A model generated the notes under the pieces. It had not been told where the DNA came from and did no database searches. It saw only the letters and a program-made list of their open reading frames with translations. A DNA stretch of 64,000 nucleotides from Protula sp. h YS-2021 (Eukaryota > Annelida > Polychaeta > Sabellida > Serpulidae), in the NCBI GenBank assembly GCA_949752745.1, contig OX457031.1, forward strand, positions 1,990,765 through 2,054,764, in the 5' to 3' direction. The translations under genes and the position numbers were made by a program. Shown here one piece after another: positions 1 to 11,700 of the stretch (its first letter is position 1; each line of letters opens with the position of its first letter).

Positions 1-3000
1 CTTGGAGTATATAGAAAGTTTAAATATTTTTGTCCCTTGCTCGAAGAAGCGCATGCGCAAAATAATATCTCTTCTTCCTCTAACTATGGTTGCCCTACAC
101 CTTTGCCTGCATAGCAGTTTTTTCACGCCTGCCCTTTTCTGGCCTATTTTACCCCAGCCCACACGTTGTCAGACTCAGGACTATAATCGTTGAAAATTAC
201 ATTACTATAGTCGTTCAAAATTCTACTTCGCGCATGCGCAGCGAATAATTCATACTGTACACAGTGTACTCTGGTATCTCTACTATACAATATCCTACAA
301 ATGTACTTTCTATTATCCCTTACCCGAGGTCCAGGTACCTCCTATCTGATCCACCCTCAGCCCCATGCGCAACTTGGAGTATATAGAAAGTTTAAATATT
401 TTTGTCCCTTGCTCGAAGAAGCGCATGCGCAAAATAATATCTCTTCTTCCTCTAACTATGGTTGCCCTACACCTTTGCCTGCATAGCAGTTTTTTTCACG
501 CCTGTCCTTTTCTGGCCTATTTTACCCCAGCCCACACGTTGTCAGACTCAGGACTATAATCGTTGAAAATTATATTACTATAGTCGTTCAAAATTCTACT
601 TCGCGCATGCGCAGCGAATAATTCATACTGTACACAGTGTACACTGGTATCTCTACTATATAATATCCTACAAATATACTTTCTATAATCCCTTACCCGA
701 GGTCCACGTACCTAATATCTGATCCACCCTCAGCCCCATGCACAACTTGGAGTATATAGAAAGTTTAAATATTTTTGTCCCTTGCTCGAAGAAGCGCATG
801 CGCAAAATAATATCTCTTCTTCCTCTAACTATGGTTGCCCTACACCTTTGCCTGCATAGCAGTTTTTTCACGCCTACCCTTTTCTGGCCTATTTTACCCC
901 AGCCGACACGTTGTCAGACTCAGGACTATAGTCGTTGAAAATTACATTACTAAAGTCGTTCAAAATTCTACTTCGCGCATGCGCAGCGAATAATTCATAC
1001 TGTACACAGTGTACTCTGGTATCTCTACTATACAATATCCTACAAATGTACTTTCTATAATCCCTTACCCGAGGTCCAGGTACCTCCTATCTGATCCACC
1101 CTCAGTCCTATGCGCAACTTGGAGTATATAGAAAGTTTAAATATTTTTGTCCCTTGCTCGAAGAAGCGCATGCGCAAAATAATATCTCTTCTTCCTCTAA
1201 CTATGGTTGCCCTACACCTTTGCCTGCATAGCAGTTTTTTCACGCCTGCCCTTTTCTGGCCTATTTTACCCCAGCCCACACGTTGTCAGACTCAGGACTA
1301 TAATCGTTGAAAATTACATTACTATAGTCGTTCAAAATTCTACTTCGCGCATGCGCAGCGAATAATTCATACTGTACACAGTGTACTCTGGTATCTCTAC
1401 TATACAATATCCTACAAATGTACTTTCTATAATCCCTTACCCGAGGTCCAGGTACCTCCTATCTGATCCACCCTCAGCCTCATGCGCAACTTGGAGTATA
1501 TAGAAAGTTTAAATATTTTTGTCCCTTGCTCGAAGAAGCGCATGCGCAAAATAATATCTCTTCTTCCTCTAACTATGGTTGCCCTACACCTTTGCCTGCA
1601 TAGCAGTTTTTTCACGCCTGCCCTTTTCTGGCCTATTTTACCCCAGCCCACACGTTGTCAGACTCAGGACTATAATCGTTGAAAATTACATTACTATAGT
1701 CGTTCAAAATTCTACTTCGCGCATGCGCAGCGAATAATTCATACTGTACACAGTGTACTCTGGTATCTCTACTATACAATATCCTACAAATGTACTTTCT
1801 ATTATCCCTTACCCGAGGTCCAGGTACCTCCTATCTGATCCACCCTCAGCCCCATGCGCAACTTGGAGTATATAGAAAGTTTAAATATTTTTGTCCCTTG
1901 CTCGAAGAAGCGCATGCGCAAAATAATATCTCTTCTTCCTCTAACTATGGTTGCCCTACACCTTTGCCTGCATAGCAATTTTTTTCACGCCTGTCCTTTT
2001 CTGGCCTATTTTACCCCAGCCCACACGTTGTCAGACTCAGGACTATAATCGTTGAAAATTATATTACTATAGTCGTTCAAAATTCTACTTCGCGCATGCG
2101 CAGCGAATAATTCATACTGTACACAGTGTACACTGGTATCTCTACTATATAATATCCTACAAATATACTTTCTATAATCCCTTACCCGAGGTCCACGTAC
2201 CTAATATCTGATCCACCCTCAGCCCCATGCACAACTTGGAGTATATAGAAAGTTTAAATATTTTTGTCCCTTGCTCGAAGAAGCGCATGCGCAAAATAAT
2301 ATCTCTTCTTCCTCTAACTATGGTTGCCCTACACCTTTGCCTGCATAGCAGTTTTTTCACACCTACCCTTTTCTGGCCTATTTTACCCCAGCCGACACGT
2401 TGTCAGACTCAGGACTATAGTCGTTGAAAATTACATTACTAAAGTCGTTCAAAATTCTACTTCGCGCATGCGCAGCGAATAATTCATACTGTACACAGTG
2501 TACACTGGTATCACTACTATGCAATATCCTACAAATGTACTTTCTATAATCCCTTACCCGAGGTCCACGTACCTCCTATCTGATCCACCCTCAGCCCCAT
2601 GCGCAACTTGGAGTATATAGAAAGTTTAAATATTTTTGTCCCTTGCTCGAAGAAGCGCATGCGCAAAATAATATCTCTTCTTCCTCTAACTATGGTTGCC
2701 CTACACCTTTGCCTGCATAGCAGTTTTTTCACGCCTGCCCTTTTCTGGCCTATTTTACCCCAGCCCACACGTTGTCAGACTCAGGACTATAATCGTTGAA
2801 AATTACATTACTATAGTCGTTCAAAATTCTACTTCGCGCATGCGCAGCGAATAATTCATACTGTACACAGTGTACTCTGGTATCTCTACTATACAATATC
2901 CTACAAATATACTTTCTATAATCCCTTACCCGAGGTCCAGGTACCTCCTATCTGAACCACCCTCAGCCCCCTGCGCAACTTGGAGTATATAGAAAGTTTA

Positions 3001-3740
3001 AATATTTTTGTCCCTTGCTCGAAGAAGCGCATGCGCAAAATAATATCTCTTCTTCCTCTAACTATGGTTGCCCTACACCTTTGCCTGCATAGCAGTTTTT
3101 TCACGCCTGCCCTTTTCTGGCCTATTTTACCCCAGCCCACACGTTGTCAGACTCAGGACTATAATCGTTGAAAATTATATTACTAAAGTCGTTCAAAATT
3201 CTACTTCGCGCATGCGCAGCGAATAATTCATACTGTACACAGTGTACTCTGGTATCTCTACTATACAATATCCTACAAATATACTTTCTATAATCCCTTA
3301 CCCGAGGTCCAGGTACCTCCTATCTGATCCACCCTCAGCCCCATGCGCAACTTGGAGTATATAGAAAGTTTAAATATTTTTGTCCCTTGCTCGAAGAATC
3401 GCATGCGCAAAATAATATCTCTTCTTCCTCTAACTATGGTTGCCCTACACCTTTGCCTGCATTGTAGTTTTTTCACGCCTGCCCTTTTCTGGCCTATTTT
3501 ACTCAAGCCCACACGTTGTCACACTCAGGACTATAACCTTTGAAAATTACATTACCAAAGTCGTTCAAAATTGTACTTCGCGCATGTGCGGCGAATAATT
3601 CATACTATATACAATGCACACTGGTATCTCTACTATACAATATCCTACAAATGTACTTTCTATAATCCCTTACCTGAGGTCCAGGTACCTCCTATCTAAT
3701 CCACCCTCAGCCCCATGCATAATTCGCAGTATATAGAAAG
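1..3740. repeat. 372-bp satellite array with tetrameric higher-order structure
   Basis: Head-to-tail monomers begin (at the GGAGTATATAG word) at 4, 376, 749, 1121, 1493, 1865, 2238, 2610, 2982 and 3354, a spacing of 372-373 bp; a degraded monomer starts at 3726. Monomers 376 and 1865 share private variants (a longer T run, GTCC for GCCC), and so do 749 and 2238 (GCACAACTT, CCTAATATCTG). This gives a four-monomer higher-order repeat of 1489 bp. Each monomer carries two copies of the palindrome GCGCATGCGC and a TATATAG word. The last monomers are more diverged, as at the edge of a satellite array; the left end runs off the window. Short open frames on both strands recur once per monomer and are not genes. 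Confidence 0.95.
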
Positions 3741-3894
3741 TTCGAATATTTTGGCCCCGTGCTCGACTATGTGCATGCGTTCAACAATATCCCTTATTCC
3801 TTTAAATAGCTTTACCCTCATATTCTTCCAACTCGTGGTTATTTGCCAGTTTTCAAATATAATTTATTATGTTAGGGAAAAATTACTTCTGTAC

Positions 3895-4447
3895 GGATAT
3901 ACGCGCATAACACAGGGGGAGAAACATGAAAATGAAAAGCACATCGTAACTTGCGAAACTGTTAATGTGTTCTTTTAATATGAAAAGTCTTTGCGCCAGT
4001 TAGTCCGTATTTGTTTTCAAACTAGAAGCCACACAATTTACAGTGGCATTGTTATTAAAAGTCATGATAATCTTCTGCAGCATATAAACTGCAAAATACG
4101 AATAATGAAGAGCTGACTTGGAGCTATCAAATGTATACGAAGAGGAGGACAAACAGTTCCAGTAAATTCAAATTGCTGAGTAGAAAACGTGAGGTTATAC
4201 GCGCATATTACAAGGAGAGAAACGTGAAATTGAACAGCACATCGTAACTTGCCAAACTGTAAATGTGTTCTTTTAATATGCAAACAGCCTTTGCGACGTT
4301 TATTCCATTTTTGTTTCCAAACTAGAAGCCACACAATCCACAGTGGCATTGTTGTTATAAGTCATGATAATCTTCTGCAGCAAATAAACTGCAAAATACG
4401 AATAATGAAGAGCTGACCTGGAGCTATCAAATGTGTACGAAGAGGAG
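3895..4447. repeat. Two-copy tandem duplication, 298-bp offset
   Basis: The stretch from the ACGCGCATA word at 3901 is repeated from 4199 with scattered substitutions. It includes the blocks around ACTAGAAGCCACACAAT and TCTTCTGCAGCA. An open frame on the minus strand across the second copy is not conserved in the first, so no gene is called. Confidence 0.85.
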
Positions 4448-4935
4448 AATTCCCCAGACACCAATTCGCATCATTCCGAATATCGCCCAAGATTGTTAAA
4501 TATTTACTCATGTCGTACGATATTATACTTTTATTTTATGAGACATATAACATACAAATATATAAACAAGAATTACTATATATAAACTAAATTTTAGTCA
4601 TTTTATGCTCTTAAAAACAGGTCTCCTCGTGTTTGTTTACTGGTACCCAAAAAGGTGAAATACACAAAAAACAGGTTTCAGTAGCAAGTGTCTCCCTAAG
4701 GCTGGAACTGTACATAAAAAACATTAGGGAGACACACAATTAAACAGAAATGTCTATATCTTTAAATCAGTCTTTTTCAATGAAGTTTTCTGATAAATCA
4801 CAATAAACAGGCAATATCAAAAAGATTTATGTTAAAATACAATCAAATACTACTCTAATAAGAAAAATATTTAGCACAATAAAAAATGTCTCCCTAAGGT
4901 CTATTATTAAACATTGTCTCCCTAAGGTCGGTTTC

Positions 4936-4999
<64 letters not shown>

Positions 5000-5374
5000 A
5001 AATTATACAATGGACGCATAGAGCCCTGGGTCGAATGGGACATTTTAGTCACAAGAATGCCATGTGTATCTTGTATTTTTTTCAAAACTTTGATTTTTTC
5101 ATGTTCTTACATTTAAAGGATAACTCGAAACATAGCCATAATATTTTAGCTTTCATTGGTAAGCAGTGGATATCATTTGCATCATAATACTATCTCTTCC
5201 TTGTGTTTTGATCTTTTACAAAACTAAAGTTACCAATAACATAATAATAAATTTAACATTTACGAGTAAAGTTAAACAACGAAACATTATGTAGTATTCA
5301 TGTTCATTGGAGAAATCCAAGGGATAGGTGTATTGACTATTTGCTATCAGAAATCATTACATTATTATTATTAA

Positions 5375-5407
<33 letters not shown>

Positions 5408-5776
5408 TTTTATATTCTGTTTATTATTGTCATTATTAATGCAATTTTGTTCTAAGAATTGTTTGAAATACTATAGAGTGTTTCTAGCATTGTGCACATA
5501 GTCTGCATGAGTGTAATGGGGTACCAAGGAAACCAGTCCACCACACGAGTCCGTCATTTTAACAGGTGATAAATCTTATTACACAGTGGCATAGTTTAAC
5601 AAAACGATATATCAAAAAAGAGATTAAAATATTTCAAATGCAGGTTAGACATAAATTTATATACATGTTAAATTTTACAATATTAAGAATATATTAATTT
5701 TTAAAATTAAATTGATAATTAAAAAAATATAAATGGATTTTTGAAAAGGAAACTGGTCATAAAGCTGGCAATAAAG
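4448..5776. other. Non-coding, AT-rich with microsatellites
   Basis: A (TA)n tract lies at about 4937-4996 and an (ATT)n tract at about 5363-5406. The phrase GTCTCCCTAAGG recurs near 4690, 4889 and 4916. No exon with plausible splice sites was seen. Confidence 0.6.
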
Positions 5777-5960
5777 GAGGTGAAGATTAGCTGAGTTCTT
5801 TCGGCAGGTAATCCCAAAGTCCTAAGATCGATTCCAGCTCGGATGGTAAGGAGGGGATTGACGTTCGCTCCAATTGCCTTAGGTAAGCAAATGCGATGGG
5901 TTAGATCACCTATCAGGGAATTTCAAATTGAGGCTTTGGACCACCCTTTTAAAAATAGTA
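5770..5960 (+). mobile_element. tRNA-derived SINE, degraded
   Basis: A degraded A-box-like TTAGCTGAG is followed by AATCCCAAAGTCCTAAGATC and a B-box-like GATCGATTCC. The tail beginning GGGGATTGAC resembles the tails near 57490 and (reversed) 54350. Diverged, but the same family as the copies at 6.7, 54.3 and 56.7-57.6 kb. Confidence 0.6.
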
Positions 5961-6700
5961 CCTAAAATAAACGTACCTGAGGAAAATGCTAGAAATGAAA
6001 TACAACTTATTGATTATGTGCTATATAGCACCTAAATAAATAAAAAAGGTTAAGGAATGACTTTGGTTTGCTTATAGGCGCAATGTTAATGGAGAAATGG
6101 CGAACAGTTTAATGATTCAAGAAGTAGAAGCAGCAGACAGAGAAGGAAGGTGGAGAAAAAAGAGAAAAACATTGCGATTTTGATTGCCTTTATGTTTTGT
6201 TGGAATGTTCTCTTAGCATTTGTTTTCTGCTCTTAATGTGAATGCTTCTCACAATACTTATTAAGAAAGTTGAATCTAATGTATTGCATCCACAGAAATT
6301 ATGAAAAGCGGTTCAAGGCCGGATCTAGGACTCAAGATCCAGAATATGACGACGATGGTCAAAATAATAGCCAAAAACATGTCATTTAAATAAAAGCGTC
6401 CACACAGAATACGGAGTAATACCATACAGAATCATATCTGGATCTTTTCTGTGGCTATCTCTTTATAACATCTGTGTCGTCTGTGTCAATGATTCGAGAT
6501 CCAGAATGTTCCAACTAAATTTATCTTGAACGAACAGGGACATGCTCCTTTAGATCCACAACTCCCCCCCCCCATTCTGGATTCTCTATTTAGTGTTATC
6601 ATATTGTGGTATCAATGTAATCTAGTGTCTTTTCCGCAAGCATGCTGCTGAAATTTGCTTTCAATTGACACACGTAAACAAATGCAGCCACTTTGAATAA
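5961..6700. other. No gene seen
   Basis: AT-rich DNA without tandem repeats or recognisable exons. Confidence 0.5.
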
Positions 6701-6703
6701 GGA

Positions 6704-6850
6704 GATGTCAATTAGCTCAGTTTATCCGAGTGTTGATCTGGTGATCCCAAGGTCCCGGGTTCGAACCCGGTTAGGGTGTCAAGCTGGGAAGTGAATCGCC
6801 GATACAGGTTTTGATCAGGGGAGATAGCATGTTTACCAGACAAGCTTTTT
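6704..6850 (+). mobile_element. tRNA-derived SINE head
   Basis: A-box-like TTAGCTCAG near 6712 and a well-preserved B box GGTTCGAACCC near 6758 lie about 45 bp apart, preceded by CCCAAGGTCCCGG. The ends do not pair as a proper acceptor stem, so this is a SINE head rather than a functional tRNA gene. An open frame running from it (6811-7035) has no coding character. Confidence 0.65.
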
Positions 6851-8640
6851 GGGAAAACAAGAACTACAGCAACCTATGTTTTCATTCTGCGGTGCGAGGA
6901 TGGCGGGAAAGATTGGATTGGGGGGTATGGAGTTTGCAATCCTTGAGTTCTCTTTGTATGGATCGGATACTGAGATTGAAATTCGCTATGCGCTATGCGA
7001 AACCAGTGGTCACATGTCATGAAATTCAAAATTAACGCCTATAGTATTTTAGTTACGCATCGCGGGAGCTTTAATAAAAATTAATGAAAATCATTCGACA
7101 TAAATCTATTGCTTTGTCTGTTCTCGAGTCATCCGTTTCTATAGCAACCACTCTAGTCGGAGAGCAGTTTAGCTGAAGGAAGCAAAAAGTAATTCTATAA
7201 TGATTTGTTGATTTATACTGATTAATAATGAGTTTCTTATTTATACTGATGTATGCTGATATATATTGATATATGGTATTTAATGTAATATTTATTGAAT
7301 GAGATCATTGATAATAACTTATTTTTTTTTATAAACTGAGTATTCAGTGGAGAACAGCACCTGTAGTATTTAAGTAATAAGAACTACTTGCAAGTACGCA
7401 CTTTAATATACTGGTTAAACTGGGAACACTGTGAAACTTCAAGTTGCAAAACTGCTGACATAAAGATCAAATTTTTTACCAATCAATTACAATTAATGCT
7501 CTCTTAAGACAGTCAATATCGGTAACAAACACTTCTCTCTTCACCTTTTAAGTGAATATTATTTCGTGTTGATATTTTGAGTAATTTTGACTCAAAGTTA
7601 ACAAAATAAAGAGGGTCAAATGTGCTATTGTTGACTCCAAATACTTCAATATCTATTCATTGGATTAAATTGAAAAGTATTCAGATGATTTGTGAAACTA
7701 AGGATTTTCTGTACGCCAAGGATGATGTAAGACAGAGGTTAACTACGTTGTTTCCTTCTTAATTTCGGTTATGCTAAGGGCCATGTCAAAAATAAGTAAC
7801 TACACCCTTTTTCTTCTGAATTTCACGTATGCTTGTGTGGCACATCTGTAACCAAAAAGTAAATAATCAATACCAGAATATGTGAGAATATCTCATAACA
7901 TATTTTTGTATAAAAATACATGTATAATGAAAAAATATACATTATGTTATAATGATAATGATAAAATAATCATGATCTAATGATATAATAATAATAATGA
8001 AACAATATATATTATGATAAAATGATACTGAAACAACACACATTATGATAAAATGGCATTGAAACAGCATTATATAATGATAATGAAAACACATACGTCA
8101 TGTTATACTTGTAATGAAACAACATATATTATAATATAACGATAACCATATTATGACAGTGATACAATGAAACAACATGCATTAAAAAATAATAATAATT
8201 ATGGTATTAATAATAATGAAACAACATATATTATTATATAATGATATAACAACAGTGATGTAATGATAGTGACATATGATAATGATCTTATGATAATGAT
8301 ATAATCATGATACATTGCCAACGATATCATACAATTAAAACAATTCCAGGTGACCTAACAGGAAATAAGCGTGAAAAGTGTGTATATTCAGTGTAGTTAA
8401 CGGGTAATCATTCCAAACGCGGCAACAGCGGTTTTATTTCTATTTTATTATTTCTTAAAGCTTTAAAGCTTTATGTAAGACATTTTGTGTTTTGTTTGAT
8501 TGAGTACCATACGAGCGAGTTGAATAATATAAGAAATCTGTTACATATTTTGTTAACATTCCAGAAACATATCACTCGTGTACGAAAGAAATGAACATGA
8601 CGAAGACAGAAAGAGAGATGGATAGGGAGACAGTGAGAGA
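6851..8640. other. AT-rich non-coding region
   Basis: From about 7900 to 8330 the sequence is a degenerate run of ATAATGATA/GAAACAACATATATTAT words. It lies downstream of the last GT49 exon found. A possible C-terminal exon of that gene could not be identified with confidence. Confidence 0.5.
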
Positions 8641-8645
8641 GAAAG

Positions 8646-8720
<75 letters not shown>
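8641..8720. repeat. (AG)n microsatellite next to a splice donor
   Basis: About 70 bp of nearly pure AG repeat. On the minus strand this is a (CT)n run starting some 16 nt after the donor of the GT49 exon that ends at 8737. Confidence 0.95.
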
Positions 8721-8736
8721 GTTTATAGAAACGTAC

Positions 8737-11700
8737 CTTTTTATCCGTGAAGTCAATATATCGCTGTCCAGGCTTTTATGGGGTCGATGTATAACAAACA
8801 CATCAGGCAGCACCACGAACGCAAATCTATACCAGATGTGCAACAAGTTTTGCATTGCAATGTCTATTGTTTAATTAGGAGGGTGCAGGAGTACTTAAAT
8901 ATTAAGTTTGACCTTGATATCAGCATTTATTATTGAAAACGATATAATATATTTAAAATACCTACCTCTGTTTAATAAGTACTTCAATGTAAGTTATTTT
9001 ATTCATGTATCTATGTAAGAAGGTTGTGTCGTAATGCGGCGAATCTTCTCTGTGAATCATTATATAGGGTTCCATGTGCATCTGAGGCTTTATCTATCCG
9101 AACATAAATAGTACACCAACAGTAATATAAACAATGCATCGACGACTCTCTGAAACACAACCTCTACCACAATATAAACAGTATATCTACGACTTTGTGA
9201 AACACCCCCTCTATACTCTTACGGCTTAAGAAAACAGCGCGTCTAACAGTACATACACTGTACATTGACAAATGTATAAGACAATACATGTACAAGCATA
9301 TAAACAATACATCTGCGAATATATAAAATACCACATCAGTATATAAAATGTATATCTAAAGTAATACAAATATCACATCAGCATTAATATAACCAGTACA
9401 TATACAGAAATATATGGAATAGATCTAAAGTTATATAGAAAGATATCTACAGTAATACAAACCGTACAGCAGCTGTAATATAGACAATACACCTACGATT
9501 GAGTAAAACAAGGCAGTTACCGGTACTTAAAATTTGCATTCATTTTTTATACACAAAGTATCGATCCGTATAAAAATATTGCATCCATCTGTATATGCAA
9601 AGGAATCCGGTATATAAAAGGTACATACATCGGCCGTGTTTATACATCCTCCTGTTTATACACAACGTTCCAACGGTACATAAACAGTAATTCTACTTAA
9701 GGTATAATATGCATATTACAGGTATATCAAACGCCATTAAATGGCTTCCATATGAAACTATATGAAAGCATTTAAGTATATAAGTAGTACAGAGCTGGCG
9801 AGAAACGCATTTCAAAATGGTATAAAGGTAAAGTATAAAGTTTTTATTTCCATAAATACAAAACTGTGTCATATTTTTAAATAAGTACGATTGAGATTGA
9901 TTTTTCACCAATTTCTGTAAGATAGCTTTTCAAAATAAATGAATAGATAAATAAATATACCTTATATGGCACTGTTGCTGATTTCCATCTGACATAGTTT
10001 GTGGGTTTATGTGCAGCGGCAAATGTATGTACACTACAATCAAAACAGTCATAAAAACGTTAAAATGGTTTCATCTGGTGCAACAAATATATGGATGCCA
10101 CAATTAAACAACCAATCAACACGTTTAAAGGTTTCATCTAATGCAGCAAATATTCGCTTACAAAGAAAAGAATATTTTTGCAGAGCATATGTCGATAGTC
10201 ACGTACAACCATGTCGATCACTTTTCTCATATCTCGTGACTTAACAGTGCCAAAACAACGTAACTGATCGACGGAGGTAATTACACAGAAATATAAGAAA
10301 TATCTATTTCATGTTATGACACGCACCAACTGAGTAATGCACTTGCGTGAAAAATGACAAGTAACCATCAGCGTGTTCTAATCGCTTGCAGAAAAAACAA
10401 CGGACATGACTCCGAGATACTATGACGATGGCTTTATGACGTAAAACGTTTTAATTTCCACTGTGCAAGTTGCTATGCAACACGCGTGTCGCTGAACAAT
10501 ACCATGAAAAATTTTCGAGCAAAATCCCCAGTTTTTGGCTTTTTCCACTCTCTGTCAATCGATTTTACTTGTTTGTGTTATAATGGGGATAGATCCTGGT
10601 GCAATCGTGCTTTGTACTGGAATCATGTACTTGTCGAAGGCGAATGAAATCACCGCTGCGCGGTTCGTTCACAGGTCTTCCACGCGTGCTCAAATCCCAT
10701 ACAAAGCACTCAGCCCCATGATCTATCCCTATAACACATTATACTTGTAGACGATATTGCTAAATAAAACTGAACTCGTTTTTGGACTGACTAGAAAATG
10801 TGTCGGACACATTTACCGGACAAGAACTACTGTTTCCTTTGTATACGTATTGGCAATTATGCAATTAATTAGTTTACCATGGTTTTACCTGCATTTTTAT
10901 GTCAAATTTAATATGTTTATATGCGATTAATTTGATTCTTCTGTTTGCAATTTTCTGTCTACTCACTAACTACAATTATGGAAGAAAAATACATAAAATG
11001 AAATGAAAATATGCATTACTGAAAGATATCCGTGGAGTGTTGGTTCCAAGATTGCAGGAGTTCAACTTTCCCTCTCGGTATTGTCTTCTTTACGTCCAAA
11101 AATTCAAAAGCTGGTACAATGGCGGCAGTCTTCTGGAAGAAGAAATGTTTCAGGTTACAAGAGAATTAAAGTAATTGGTTGAAAACGAAGACGAGATATG
11201 ATTGGTCCATGTCAATGTGTAAGGTTTATAACATTTCATTTTATATGTTCTGAATGCAACTTTTTTTTTCTAAAACCCCAATACACCCTTAGATTGAACT
11301 AAAAATAACATTGTGCTAAGACATAATACTTTTATTTTATGCCTTGCCGAACTCATATCTTTGTCTTATTTTTAGTTGATATTGAACGCCCTCCGTATGC
11401 TTAATGGGGGTCGACGTGGCATGAATTATGGGTCGGGTTTTTATTGGCCCTGTTATTGTTAGTAAGTTTCAGAAATAAATGTATTGATGAACAAGTTTAC
11501 AAATGCTAAAACTTTTAACTTATTTTGTTAGTGACAACCTTAGTTTCTCTCATCCTTTCTCAAACGCAAAAGCACGTGTTGATTTGTTTCCTTTTTTATT
11601 TACAAATAACTACGCGAGCATCTGAGGTCTGGAAAACATGCTTACAAAGAGGTGCAATACGTGTTCGAAAATACTGCACTCATCGTTTTTTTCTATTATT

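Noticed and set aside
1..3740. Family of tandem 60-74-codon genes on both strands
   Set aside because: The frames recur exactly with the 372-bp satellite unit on both strands; they are repeat translations.
6704..6785. Functional tRNA gene
   Set aside because: A and B boxes are present, but the ends do not form an acceptor stem and the sequence continues into a SINE body.
10521..10700. Missing internal exon of the GT49 gene on the minus strand
   Set aside because: Frames containing TGG codons occur, but none show the family motifs, and most of the interval is the MITE-like hairpin.
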